NCBI RefSeq assembly: GCF_004359215.1
Contig: NC_090618.1
Location: 3,048,383 to 3,102,737, forward strand
Length of the DNA stretch: 54,355 nt
DNA from: Bremia lactucae
Lineage: Eukaryota > Oomycota > Peronosporomycetes > Peronosporales > Peronosporaceae
Direction of reading: 5' to 3'
In this document: in pieces, positions 33,541 to 44,340 of the stretch
Layout: each line of letters starts with the position of its first letter
How positions within the stretch are numbered: the stretch's first letter is position 1
The notes under the pieces: generated by a model
Told to the model about the DNA's origin: nothing
The model's database searches: none
What the model saw: the letters and a program-made list of their open reading frames with translations, nothing else
Made by a program: the position numbers and the translations under genes

Positions 33541-34330
33541 ATGTAACTTCGTTCTTTAAGGGAGTGGATAGTGTAACTGGCTAAAGTTGCCCTAATGTTA
33601 CACAGTCCCCGTTAAATACACTTGGTGTACTCAAGGGGATGGTCAATTTCTTAAATAAAGTAATTAGACCCACCACTTGAGTGTGGTTCACATTTGTGAC
33701 CAACCCTTGTGTATGTGATGCACATAGGTGCATTCACATTAGGAGGGATGTCGCCTAGCGTCATCCGTTACGCGAGATATATAGAGATACGCTCGCAAAA
33801 CATATTAGTGTAATCAATAGAGATGACAGTTCAATTTGGTAAAAATTGGAATTTATATTTAATGCGATTATATTTAAATCGGTCTCAAACTACTTTCTAC
33901 TTATCAAGTGCGCACGAGGAGTCGAATCACCGCTCCCGTGACGACACGTTTACCAGAGTACCTAGTGCGTTGGATGAGGTCGCTAAGGCGCCCACCACAA
34001 TTACCTCACGGCACACGAAATTAGACGGTCAAACAGCTTCTCCGCTGCGCTAGGGTGTGTGCTTAAGTAGAGCGTGCCCCCATAAAGACTTGCCCACCTA
34101 CAACTTTCAACTTAAGAAGTGCGCACGTGAAGACGGATTACCGCTTCCGTGACGACACTTGTACTAAAGTACTTAGCTCGTTGGGTGAGGTCGCTTAGGG
34201 GCCCACCAACAATCTCACTGCACGTGTGAGAAGACGGTCAAACCGCCTTCTCACTGTGCCTAAAGGTGTGTGCGTAAGTAGAGCGTGGCTGCTATAGTAG
34301 CACCTGTCTACACCCACCCTTGTGTCTTAA
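33541..34330 (-). mobile_element. Family D leader and LTR with internal tandem duplication, copy D3
   Basis: It matches the reverse complement of 51260-51940. A unit of about 180-210 bp (starting AAGTGCGCACG, with TTGGATGAGGTCGC, ending GTAAGTAGAGCGTG) occurs twice, at about 33899-34082 and 34110-34288. The other two family D LTR copies show one unit each. It lies in the upstream part of the LTR, where regulatory repeats are often duplicated. Confidence 0.75.
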
Positions 34331-35960
34331 TGTGCTTTCGCATTTAAGGGGATCAAGACATCATCTGCGATTTAAAAAAGTAAGCTCGCCATGCAGGAAT
34401 ACACATCTACAGATGGCATCCAATCATTGGATAAAGTTTATATTTAATTACATTTGGTTTAAATATATTTCCCTAGTCGAACGTGAATAAAACAGTGTCT
34501 AGTTTTAATCTAGCCACATCATTTGTCAAAAGGATCCAAAAAGACGAGTGAAGGTATTCTACTTTCATACTTCACTCCTACTTAGTGGCTTGCACTTCAT
34601 TTGCTGCATCATTGGGGACAAAATAATACTTTTATTGTTGCCTAAATTGTTTATCGGGCATATAAATCTAAAATTCCCTTGCGGATCTCCAATATCAATG
34701 ACGCTATTATAGGATACTTCTTGTCCTCAAAACTGCATCTCATGCTTTACGCGCAAGTAAAAATATCGTTTGCCTTGCAAAAGGATATATGGAGCTTTGA
34801 TTTCTCGTGGTGAAGCGTGTGTCGACACAATATTGGTTAAAACGCAACTTTTTAAAATGGCTGTGTCATCACTCCCGGGGCTAACTATATTTTGGTGTTG
34901 TCGCATGGTGTTAAGTCATCTGGTCGCTCAATCGTCGCATGAATACCCAATTTTCTCTTCCAGATGATTTCAATTATCGATGAGCGTGATGTATATATTT
35001 GAAATTTCGTTTCTGCAGCTGGTGGTAAAAACATGGTCTTAATTAATCTGAACTTTTTTCCAGCTCAATGCTTGCGATGCGAAATAACGCATGAATGTCG
35101 CATCCATTTCCGAACAGTCCAAGAAAGTTGCTGGAAGTTTTTTTTACGGCATCTCGATTAGTTGTCGGCTTGCTTCCGATATTGTGACCACAGCAATTGT
35201 TGAGCTTGTACAATGGTTCGATATGACATTACTTTATATCTTAATGGCGCAATGAGTCTATTAAATACCTAAGCACGTGATATTGGCTGCAAAATATTCA
35301 ATATGTTGTGCTTTGTCTTATTTGTTAAGCAAACGTGTCGTTAATTTTCGTGCAAAAAGAAGCCATCATATTTATATGAATCAGATGCCGGCTCTATTTG
35401 TCGCAACGAAAAAGTCAAGATTTCCACGTGTCCTACGCTAAAAGGCTTTATCTCCGTCCAGGAACGGGAGGATGTCGTCCCGCTCACGTCTTGTCCATAA
35501 AAGTGGATTCGCGCATGCCAGCGCATCACGTTATCCGCTCGTTCTTTTTTTAAGAAACTTCGGTTGGGGGAGGCACAAATTGCTAAACAGTGACATTCTT
35601 GTATGATAAACAGGACTGTCATGTCTACTCTTTATCTATCATAAGATATTTATTGCCCGATAGCCACTGCAAACTAACAAAGCCTATGGTCACCGCACAG
35701 TCAGGTCCCCCATTCTATTTCAAGCAAGATAAATGGTATTGGATCTTCCACCTGATCGGAGTTTTTCGAAAGTCTCGTTATATTAGCTCATACTTGCTAT
35801 TGTTAGCGTCACTATCCCTTACAACTTGCATAAAAAATCTAATCTTTTTCGCATTAGGTCTACTGCGACAAGGCTACCACCACTTCATTGGTGGCAATCG
35901 ATTGCATGACTCGTCTAATTTTAATTTTTGTTTTCAAGAGACCGCTACAGTTTTAATTGG
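34331..35960. other. Non-transposon island upstream of the effector-like gene; possible decayed minus-strand gene
   Basis: No retroelement match. The minus strand keeps scattered protein-like segments: 35341-35622 (93 codons, with SRSWTEIKPFSVGHVE), a GIHATIERPDDLTP segment near 34905-34945, and a 58-codon frame at about 34731-34908. GIHAT also occurs in the protein at 504-1604 in a similar setting. This may be a dead gene, but the evidence is thin. No intact gene is seen. Confidence 0.35.
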
Positions 35961-35972
35961 AGCGAGTCATTA

Positions 35973-35986
35973 TCATTTTGCTTCCG
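35973..35986 (+). promoter_or_regulatory. Oomycete initiator-like element
   Basis: TCATTTTGCTTCCG resembles the core of the oomycete transcription initiator (CATTYYNCAWTTT-like). It lies about 50 bp before the ATG at 36027, a typical distance in these compact promoters. The match is partial: the second half deviates. Confidence 0.4.
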
Positions 35987-36026
35987 TCTCAGTAAGATCT
36001 CTTTCTTTCTTATTTCAACGAGCGAC

Positions 36027-36452
36027 ATGGTGCGTATGCTCCTGATTAGCAGTATTTTTGTGTCTGCGATTTCCCTCGGAGATTCGAGTGCTTTCCTCGT
36101 AGCCGCTAATATAGAGCAGGAAATGCGTGACACAATCCCAGTCGCGCCAGTTGCTAGATACCTGAAAGCTGGAGAACTGCGCAAATCTGCGAAATCTGAG
36201 GAGAGAATGTTTTCCAGCTCCAAACTATTCAAATTCTCCAAAGAAGACGAGAAGTTGTTCCAAGAAGCCGCGAAAGAGATTACTGATACAGCTTCAACCG
36301 CAAAAGGAGCTACAAGCAAATCAGAGACTGTAAAAAGAGAGATAGACCCAGTTGAAAAAACAATGGCAGCAAAAAGAAGAAAAAGAGCCGATGCAAGAAA
36401 GAGAATAGATCTTGAAAATGGCATGGAAAAGCTCAATACAGATGACAACTAA
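36027..36452 (+). CDS. Candidate secreted RxLR/EER-like effector, 141 aa
   Basis: The ATG at 36027 was chosen because it directly precedes a classic signal peptide (MVRMLLISSIFVSAISLG, cleavage likely around residues 22-27). A longer in-frame start at 35928 would bury that peptide. Downstream is RYLK at residues 44-47, a one-residue variant of RxLR, then EER at 58-60, the usual order and spacing of RxLR-dEER host-translocated effectors of oomycete plant pathogens. The rest is short, Lys/Glu-rich and helical, with a basic cluster KRRKRADARKR at 116-126 that could act as a nuclear localisation signal. There are no cysteines. The gene is intact, single-exon and isolated between transposon blocks, as is common for effector genes. 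The host target is unknown. It could instead be an ordinary small secreted protein. Confidence 0.72.
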   Translation: MVRMLLISSIFVSAISLGDSSAFLVAANIEQEMRDTIPVAPVARYLKAGELRKSAKSEERMFSSSKLFKFSKEDEKLFQEAAKEITDTASTAKGATSKSETVKREIDPVEKTMAAKRRKRADARKRIDLENGMEKLNTDDN

Positions 36453-36779
36453 AAGGATAATACAAACAACAATGATGCTACGTAATTTAATGTTGATGTA
36501 TTAATTAAATCTGTAAGCGTCAAATTTTACTTGACATTTAAAAGCTATTGAAGTAGTACACTCCGAATTATTTCTGGTTGTCAATTTCGTCAATTTGTTA
36601 ATTGCGCTGGAGCATATGTTAGGTGAATACGGGGTAATTTCTTAAAGGCATTCAGGTCATATTTAAAAAGCCCTGTAAGTACATTGTAATGGTGTTTCCG
36701 TTTCATAAATATTATTTTCGGTAAGAGGAATAATAAATACGATTTCCTTTAAGAGAAAATCAATAGATTTTTTGGTCTT
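36453..36779. other. AT-rich 3' flank of the effector-like gene
   Basis: AT-rich non-coding sequence. I see no further gene before the repeat at 36780. Confidence 0.5.
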
Positions 36780-36891
36780 TTATCAAATTCGACTTAACAG
36801 TTCCAATATTACCAATTTTGGTAATATTGACGCGATAAGACAGTGATTCTTTTAATTGGTTGATTTTAGTTTGAATCAACCGATCTACACG
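36780..36891 (+). repeat. LTR fragment shared with 48365-48280 (-) and 51180-51260 (+)
   Basis: The stretch around TTTGGTAATATTGACGCGAT and AATTGGTTGATTTTAG recurs in all three places. In C3 it is inside what looks like the LTR; in D4 it immediately precedes the LTR. Here it is cut by the C2 LTR start at 36892, suggesting nested insertion. Confidence 0.6.
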
Positions 36892-37330
36892 TGTAACGGG
36901 GTGTATCGTTACAAGAAAATTAACACTTTAAGGTTGTTAATTGTATATTATCTAAAAGGTAGAGAATATTTGGAGAATATATCTTTACGTGGTAATTTCC
37001 TAAAAGCTTATCTATTGGTAGATATACACCATTATATCTACTTTCTCCGCGGTCCAGTCAGCGCTGGACGCACGCAAAAGAAAAAGACAGATAAGACTTC
37101 ATTACATGTTTTGTATTAGTTTAAAATTAATTTAGTACTTAATAGACAGAAGCAGAAGAACTTAATTATATTAAATACGGTTTTATCAACCTCTTTTAAG
37201 CAAGTGCTATAAAGAGAGTCTTCCTTTGCACGTACTAGGTGCGTGAACTGACGTGAGGCACCACTCGCACCGAGGCAGTGCGAAGTGGACTTTTATTGAA
37301 ACAGTACAAGTCAGTAGTGCTCCGTTACAC
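36892..37330 (+). mobile_element. Family C 5' LTR start and leader, copy C2
   Basis: It starts TGTAACGGGGTGTATCG and is co-linear with C1 from 19319 onward, including CTTTCTCCGCGGTCC. The leader hairpin that is perfect in C1 (19704-19728) has lost several pairs here. Confidence 0.78.
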
Positions 37331-38578
37331 CTGGTAGCACTTTGTAGTTCGTCCGTTTCGCGTGATAGCTACTCCTTTCTAAGTGACATAGAAAGGAGTG
37401 CGGTCAAACGAATGAGTTCGACCGTAGGGAACGATGCCATCTTGGCCATGCTGTCCGATTTTGACAAAGATGCCCTCTATTTATCATCGCCAAGTTCATA
37501 CACATGAACATGACGAGGCGAAGGAGAAGGTAGCCTTGCTTAATCCGCAAGGCTCTCAACAGGCAGAATTGTTGAGGTTACAACAAGTACAGAACCCTGT
37601 ACCTGGGATGACGCACACGCGTCGTCCGGAAACCTGAAAGATTGACATCTCTAAGTATAGGGGAGTCGAAGAAGACTCTCTCTTGAGATGGTTTGTCGAG
37701 TTGGACGATGCATTAAGGGCACGTCACATCGTCGACGAGCAAATGCAAGTCGCATTCGCTCAATCAGATTAGGCAGGTCGCTCCAAAACTTGGGCATTGA
37801 GCCTTACGTTGCGCGACCCATACGTCTTTGGGTCGCTATAGGCTTTTAAAGCCCGGCTCAAACAGACGTTTGAACCGCCAAGGGCTGAGTTCAGAGCTCG
37901 TTCAGAGCTTCTGAAACTTAAGCAAGGCAAGCGTGATGTTCACGCATATTTTCAGCACATACGACTCTTAGCGAGTTGTATAACAAATAACATAGTCCAA
38001 GAACACACGTTGATTACGGTGTTCATGCAAGGTCTTACGGATGGTCCCGTAAAGACCCACCTGTTCCGCTTGGGACTGGATACGCTTCAAGAAGCAACAT
38101 CCGTTGCGGAATAGAAGGATTTTAAGCTTGAGACAGGCTTAAGCTAGTTCGTCATCGTATCGTCCTCCATGACGACACGATTTAGGAAGTCCAGAGCACA
38201 TGGACCTCTCTTACATCGAAAGCGAGAGACCTCGCTTTTCAAACAACAAGCGATTGCAGAAAAATGCAATCGCTGTCAAAAGTTAGGACACTATGCTAAT
38301 AATCGTAGTGCTTCACGCCCAGTACCGAGAGGTACTGACCATAAATATGGACCTAATGCAAAAAGGGCAACGGTCACGGGTCCGACGTTGTTGCGAAATC
38401 ACAGCAGCGAGGCGGACCTTAAAAAAACGGTCGGGCTCAATAGGGGCGCAACGCCCTACTGATCCAGCAACATCAAGAGAATTTGCAAATCTCTTGACTA
38501 AAGTTGCTCCAGACACATAATCATTATGTGTCTCTGCACCTGGCGATGAGGTATCCCTCATCACCTTAAAAGTCAAAA
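37331..38578 (+). pseudogene. Family C gag, copy C2
   Basis: Frames match C1 gag throughout, including FEPPRAEFRARSELLKLKQG (about 37870-37930). The knuckle reads CNRCQKLGHYANNR, with the last Cys replaced by Arg. The N-terminal ATG region is shortened and several stops are present. The hairpin at 38122-38142 differs from C1 by compensating and G.U-compatible changes. Confidence 0.83.
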
Positions 38579-39340
38579 GTGACAAATGATATGTCACTTG
38601 GAGCCCTATTGGACTGTGGAGCGTCGAATAACTTCATTCGTCGCCAGTCGCTAGAGGGTCGTGGGCTCAAATATGTTGAGCGCGACATCCCTCTAACGAG
38701 GATGACGGTGCGTCTAGCGACAGGCGCATTGATAAAAGTAATGAAACGCGTAGTGAAATGTCACTACACGTATAAAGATTTACAGTACGATGATAATCAC
38801 ATCGTACTGGATTTGGATAACAAATTTAATGTCATCTTAGGTTTACCTTGGCTCAAAAAATATGAGCCAAGAATCAGCTGGCAGCATCGGTCCGTAAAAA
38901 TGCCTGTCACTTGTTCATCAGATGGTCATCTATTGGACGCTTTGGAGCGTCCAAAAGCGTTTGGATGTACTATGAGTGAGTGCGATAGCCTCACTTGTGG
39001 TACGGTCGTTAGTACAACTGCACAAGATCACAGTGTGATTACTAAGCACACTGTGGAGTCAGCTGCCGGCGGCTGTGCGAATGCACAGGCAGCGCCGAAG
39101 GTCTACCACTCGAATAAGTCGAGTGGATTGAGCCATGAATGGACGCCTAGCGGGCGACATTCAAGGAAGATACTGGTTGTCCAGAATGGACAACACGATG
39201 ATCCTAGGTCGAGTAGAGAGTCGACCGTAGAGAACCCGACTGTGATAGCGCAATCACAGTTGGAATACGTTGAAGGAATATGTCCCCACATGCTGAAGTG
39301 ACTAGACTTCAGCATCCCGAGGGATTGATCCCTCGGTAGC
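38579..39340 (+). pseudogene. Family C aspartic protease domain, copy C2 (best preserved)
   Basis: A 240-codon frame (38579-39301) contains the intact active site LLDCGASNNFIRRQSLEGRG, the flap-side segment MTVRLATGALIKVMKR, and the C-terminal VLDLDNKFNVILGLPWLKKY. The Asp lost in C1 is present. It runs on into the linker shared with C1. Confidence 0.85.
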
Positions 39341-40062
39341 CTGTGGATATATCCCAGGAAGAAACCGAGACATTGAATGTCTTGGTTAATGACGGATCAA
39401 GAGTAGAAGCGCCTACTCTTGATCTGTATGCGCCTCCGAAGTTAACTTCGGAGATAACTCAATTACCAACCCTAGAACCTGAGCGGTTCTTGAGAAATCT
39501 GCATGGCAATAAAATCAAGCAGATCTGCGTACTTATCACAGAGGACGATTACGTAACCGACATACGGTCAGCGGTAATATTTGCAGAGGATGAACGGGTT
39601 CTCAGCAGCTCATCGATGAACGAAAGTGTCCTCGATGTGAAGACTCGGATTGAGAGATATACTACTCAATCCTGGGAGTCACTTAAGACAAATCCTTTAT
39701 TTAAGGATTTGATTTTATTCGGGGATGTTTTTCGAGAAACAGTTCCATGCGAGTTGCCTAATGATGAAGGCAGTCGACATGAGATCGAGCTCAAACCGAG
39801 CTCGAAGTACTGTGTCATGAAGCAGTGGCCACTGCCTCGTGAACAAGTACCTTCGATCAATAAATTCTGTATCGACCATTTAAAAGCGGGCCATGTGAAG
39901 GAGCCAATCTCCCCACATAGCTCTTCAACCTTTTTGTGTGCGAAAGGCCACAGGAGGGTGGTGGATAGTGCACGCATTCAACAAACTGAATGCTGCAACA
40001 GTACCGGCTCAAACGCCGATACCGAGAAGAGACGTAATCATAGATGGTATGTCTAAGAGTAC
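39058..40062 (+). repeat. 1,005-bp block identical to 21531-22535 (C2 side)
   Basis: Partner of the C1 block, same orientation. It covers the end of the protease-RT linker and the RT N-terminal half. Confidence 0.88.
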
Positions 40063-40450
40063 CAACTTTTCGTCTATGGGTCTGATAAATGAATTTTATA
40101 ATATCCTTATGCGTGAACAGGACATCCCGTGCGCCGCAGTGAGCACTCGCAGCGGGATGCTCTGGGAATGGCTTGTGATGCCTCAGGGGCTTAGTAACGC
40201 CCCTGCAACAATCAGCAGATGCGGAACGAATCTGTTGAGACCGGTGCGAGAATTCGCACCCATTCATTTTGACGATGTGTACGTCCATAGCCAAGGCATG
40301 GACGGAAAGACGGACGTGGAAGTTCATAAACCTCACGTTCATCAGGTTCTTACACTTATGCAAAAGCATACAGTGTACGAAACTCTCAAGAAGTGAATAT
40401 TCGCTGCGAGCGAAATACCACTTCTTGGGTGCATCGTCGGTAAACACGGC
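39341..40450 (+). pseudogene. Family C reverse transcriptase, copy C2
   Basis: The N-terminal half (39343-40056) is identical to C1. Fingers, palm and thumb follow in 39938-40396: TPIPRRDVII, GMLWEWLVMPQGLSNAPATI, then HFDDVYVHSQGMDGK (catalytic F-D-D box retained). The palm Asp segment reads MGLINEFYNILMREQD, so the first catalytic Asp is lost. A stop follows TLKK at the start of the thumb motif FAASEIPLLGC. Confidence 0.87.
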
Positions 40451-40935
40451 GTGCGCCCTGATCCCGAAAAGATCAAGGCAATCACCGACTGGCCAGTTTC
40501 AGTCGATGTCAAGGGACTTAGATATTCCTTGGTTTAGCGATGCACTTGCACAAGTACTCTCGAAATTATGCAGGGATGACAGTTCATCTCTCTCGTCTCT
40601 TGAAAAAAAGACGAGAAATGGCAATGGAACGCTGATTGCCAGCGTTCGTTTGAAGGTTTCAAGCAAAGCTTGATGCACTCGCCCATCTTGGCGATTGCAG
40701 ATCAAGACAGACCATTCCGTGTGTTCTGTTACGCCAGTGATTTCGCAATCGGCTGTGCGTGAATGCAATTTGACACAGACGGCGCAGAGCACGTCGTCTG
40801 TTATCAATCGCGTCAGTTTTCACCAGCTGAACATAACTATCCAGTGCATTACAAGGAACTTCTTGCCAAGAAATTCGCACTGGCTAAGTTTAGGGTCTAT
40901 CTCACAAGAGATAGACCGCTCATTGCTTGTAGAAT
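40451..40935 (+). pseudogene. Family C RNase H remnant, copy C2
   Basis: The connection lies near 40500-40660. RNase H is in 40763-40930 (QFDTDGAEHVVCYQSRQFSP, YPVHYKELLAKKFALAKF, YLTRDRPLIACR). The domain then jumps directly into integrase. Confidence 0.78.
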
Positions 40936-41244
40936 GTTGGCAGTTGATCCATGGACTACGTCTTCGGATTTCCCGACGACGAACATAAGAATAATGGTAT
41001 TCTTGCTGTTGTTGATCGCTTCAGCAAAATGGTTCATCTTGCTGCAGTACTGGAGTCAATCACAGCTAAAGGCTGTGCTCGTTTCTTTGTTGACACGATA
41101 TTTCGACTCTATGGGTTACCCCGCGAGCTGATCTCAGATCGAGACAATACATCAGTGCATGATTCTACAAAGAAAAAACCGTTTTTCGTGAGCGGCTTAC
41201 GCCACCCACGCATACCTACCCTGTTTGATAGTAACTCTTATTAA
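40936..41244 (+). pseudogene. Family C integrase with two internal deletions, copy C2
   Basis: The frame at 40951-41244 starts in the core (MDYVFGFPDDEHKNNGILAV, both strands of the first Asp region). The whole zinc finger and the end of RNase H are missing upstream. After ELISDRDN it skips the catalytic-Glu part of the core and resumes in STKKKPFFVSGLRHPRIPT. C1 and C3 show the missing pieces. Confidence 0.85.
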
Positions 41245-42455
41245 AGGAAGAGAGGAATTCGCTCGAGCAAAGAACTTTCTAGCTCCTGCTCATCACGCAT
41301 CAGCACTTAGGTCAATGCTAAGGATACCAATGTTGATTAACTAACACTGAAAAAGACAAACTCAGCCATAACAATAATGCTATCAATGACTTTGACAACG
41401 ATGCTGAAAGACTCAGCATCGAAAACAAAATTATTAATGAGAACGATATTACTCTCAATAATGAAGCGATTGATATCTTCGCAGCGCGAGGCGGTCGCAC
41501 TGAGCACTGAAAACAAAAATAAAACCGAGTCAACAAGTGATATTCAATTGGCTCGAGAAGCAGTGGTCCGTTTTGTACAGAATCCATTGCTGATGTGGTG
41601 AATCGACAGAAATGGAACGCTGACAAAAATGGAATAGCAAGCATGCTTTCATTTAACGGTAATAACCTAGTCCTACTGTAAAGGGTAATCCTAGCGAAAT
41701 GCTAAGTGATGAATGTGGGCAAAACTTAACTACTGAACAGGTACATTGGTCCCGTTTGTGTACCACATCGCCAGCTGCCTCGTTGAATACGTACGCAACC
41801 TACGTTTATGTTGAGCGTCTCCGCCCGTACCATCAGTATGAGGCCTTTTCCGGATCCGGATTACACCGTAACGACCAAGGGAATCCGCCAAAGCCTGATG
41901 GTTCCGAGCCAAAGCCATATTGTCTCGGAACAGAGTCTGATTCTCTTAGACCAGACGTTCCTCCAAGGAAGAGATCTTCTGACGAGCTGTCACCGGCTCG
42001 ATTCGAAAAGACTAATGTGTCGTTTCGTTCGCCAGTGGTTCAGTCGCAACCTTCGCGCAATTTCTCAACTGGTCACGAGAAACAATATCGACCGTCGCCG
42101 CGAGTTAGCGGTGACGGTCGATATTGTTTCTCGGATCGCTCTTGATCAAGATCATCCCTTAAATAATAAAGGGTGTGATCCTAATCACATGGTTGATTCG
42201 GGCTCGTCATAGGAGGCGAACCCGATGTTCCTTCCCTCCACATCCATTGATGGATTCAGGTGGTGAGAAGCATTTTCTTGTTGAAAGCTTCTTGAACCAC
42301 TGTGATGCAAAGGGGGTATGAATGAATTATCTCGTTCGTTGGCGAGAGTATCCACCCTCGTATGATAGCTGGTACATCGTTTCCAACTGATGAAGAACGT
42401 TCCGGATCTCGTACGACAGTACAACGAGACCCATCCTCCTTAACAAAAAGTCCGT
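41245..42455 (+). pseudogene. Family C pol C-terminus and chromodomain, copy C2
   Basis: Degenerate frames follow the C1 C-terminus (41699-42145, with ATYVYVERLRPYHQYEAFSG). The chromodomain is near 42260-42440: EKHFLVESFLNHCDAKGV, a stop, then MNYLVRWREYPPSYDSW. It keeps the aromatic and YLVRW core of the domain better than C1. Confidence 0.8.
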
Positions 42456-43490
42456 CGTAGAAAGAGCGCTCCCCGCGCTCTTTCTGAATCCCTTGGCGCA
42501 TCTCATAAAAAATGAGAGTTTTCCAATGCAATGGGATCTTTAAGAGAATATGCTTCCTAAGGGGCATGATCTGCACCCTTAAAACAGTATTGGCATGAAC
42601 TCCCCCTCGAGAAGCAACGTATCCCTGCCTTTCTAAGAAAAACGGTGCAACGTATACGTGCGCCGACAAGGATCCGATTTTCGAATTGTTCACGGAAAGA
42701 GTCCAGTTTGTCAAGCCAGACCTCGCGGCCTATGTTTGCACATTATGTAAAAACGCTGTCCAAGCTTGACACAAAGGTTAACATCCTTCGCCCCCTTACA
42801 AGTGTACCACTGATGTTGGAGAAAAGCATCGTTAAAGAATCTCGTCTCATCCTCACCAGGTTTATGAGCCTGGATTAGTCGAATAACAGAATATGATATT
42901 GATCGTTGGACAAACAGACCAACAAATAGGGTTACCCTTGGAGAGCAACCAGGGCTTCTTTAAGGGGGCATTTGGCAAAGCCTTACCGTCTTTCTCCCAT
43001 TGATGCATGTTATCATGATCGCCAACATTACTTTATGAGCGATCCTTAAGATCAATCCTTTCCTGGTGATGCAAGATAGCACCACCACCAACATTCTTCC
43101 CTGCACGATCACTTTGTTCCTGAGGACGCATACTAACGTCACCAGAGTGATCGTCGCCTGTGGAGTCATCATCAGATGATTCCCTTCCATAGAGTCCCGA
43201 CGAGTCGTACAATCTCGTCATCACCTCTTTGGTTTTCACGTTAGAAGTGAAAGGTCTAACGGACTCGGCTTTCAGTGATCCGGTGGCCTTTACAGTAGAT
43301 ACTGAGTCGGGCGATGCAGGGGACTTGGTCCAGTCAGCTACAATGGGAGTGAAGGTGATGTATTCCCCGCAGCAGACGCCAATGCGTCTGCTGAAACATT
43401 TTCATTGCAGCTGCCAGCTTTGCGGCCTCACGGCCCTTGCGCACAGTCGTACTCGTCGCCAATTTGAGATTAATCAAAATCAGTGAATGA
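42456..43490 (-). pseudogene. Unrecognised decayed minus-strand gene
   Basis: From about 43470 the minus strand gives a chain of protein-like segments in shifting frames. It starts VRKGREAAKLAAAMKMFQQT (helical, Ala/Lys-rich). An acidic SSDDDSTGDDHSGD stretch follows in the frame 43033-43239. Next is GEDETRFFNDAFLQHQWYTC near 42870-42810, then FREQFENRILVGARIRC near 42700. Total length is near 300 residues. It matches none of the retroelement families here. It may be the gag of another element or a host gene. Confidence 0.4.
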
Positions 43491-43620
43491 AAATAAAAAT
43501 GATATTTTAAACAAAACCAATCATACATATTACAGGAAAGACATAGTAGTATTTCAAAAAAAATCAATTTTGTCGTCTTGTTTTTTTTTGTTCGGGAATC
43601 AATTCGTTTGCGGATGACGA
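43491..43620. other. Short AT-rich spacer
   Basis: This separates the unrecognised decayed gene from the truncated integrase of C3. It contains runs of A and T and no coding signal. Confidence 0.4.
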
Positions 43621-44340
43621 CTAATATAACCATGCGCGTCTCATAAATTCTACTGTCGGCAAGAACTCGCTCCAACTCGTAAAAGAGTAGATGTATCCGC
43701 GAAGTATCGCTTCGAGGAAACGGTTTGCCCGCTCCGTCTGACCATCTGTTTCAGGATGATCAGAAGTTGAAATTTTCGACTGTGTTCCAAGTGATTTGAA
43801 CACAGTTTGCCAAAATTCCGCCGTAAATTAATTGTCTCGATTTGAAATCAGCTCGCGAGGTAACCTATAGAGTCGAAGTATCGTGTCAACAAAGACACGA
43901 GCACAGCCTTTAGCTGTGGTCGACTCCAGTACTGCAGCAAGAAGAACCATTTTGCCGAAGCGATCAACAACAGCAAGAATACCATAATTCTTATGTTCGT
44001 CGTCGGAAAATCCGAAGACGTAGTCCATGGATGCAACTGCCAACATTCTGCCAAATCAGACAAAGGTTGTAACGGAGCACTTGATGAAGCACTGGGCTTC
44101 ACCCGTTGACAAAACTCGCAAGCACGTATGCACTTGGGGGCGAATGCTCATTCTGGCGTGGCCAGTAGAAGTCGCGTTTAAGTCTCTCACGTCCACGATG
44201 ACCACTTATTGGTTTATCGTGGCACTCATATATGATGCGTAAATGCAAATCAATATGGGTGGGAATGCCGACACGAGATGTGTCGCCAGCAATGGCTTTG
44301 TAACAGTAGCCCATTGCGCGTTCTGTATCGATCTGTTGAG
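43621..44340 (-). pseudogene. Family C integrase, copy C3 (3'-truncated)
   Basis: Minus-strand frames give the zinc finger (44099-44314: YECHDKPISGHRGRERL), the first Asp region (43828-44046: MDYVFGFSDDEHKNYGILAV, then LISNRDN, where the second catalytic Asp is Asn) and the Glu region (43621-43803: STSDHPETDGQTERANRFLE). Homology ends at EFLPTVEF near 43635, so the C-terminal module and chromodomain are gone. Confidence 0.85.

Noticed and set aside
35945..36448. Minus-strand ORF of 167 codons over the effector-like gene
   Set aside because: It is hydrophobic and serine-rich because it is the complement of a Lys/Glu-rich gene. The plus strand has the signal peptide, the motifs and the upstream initiator.
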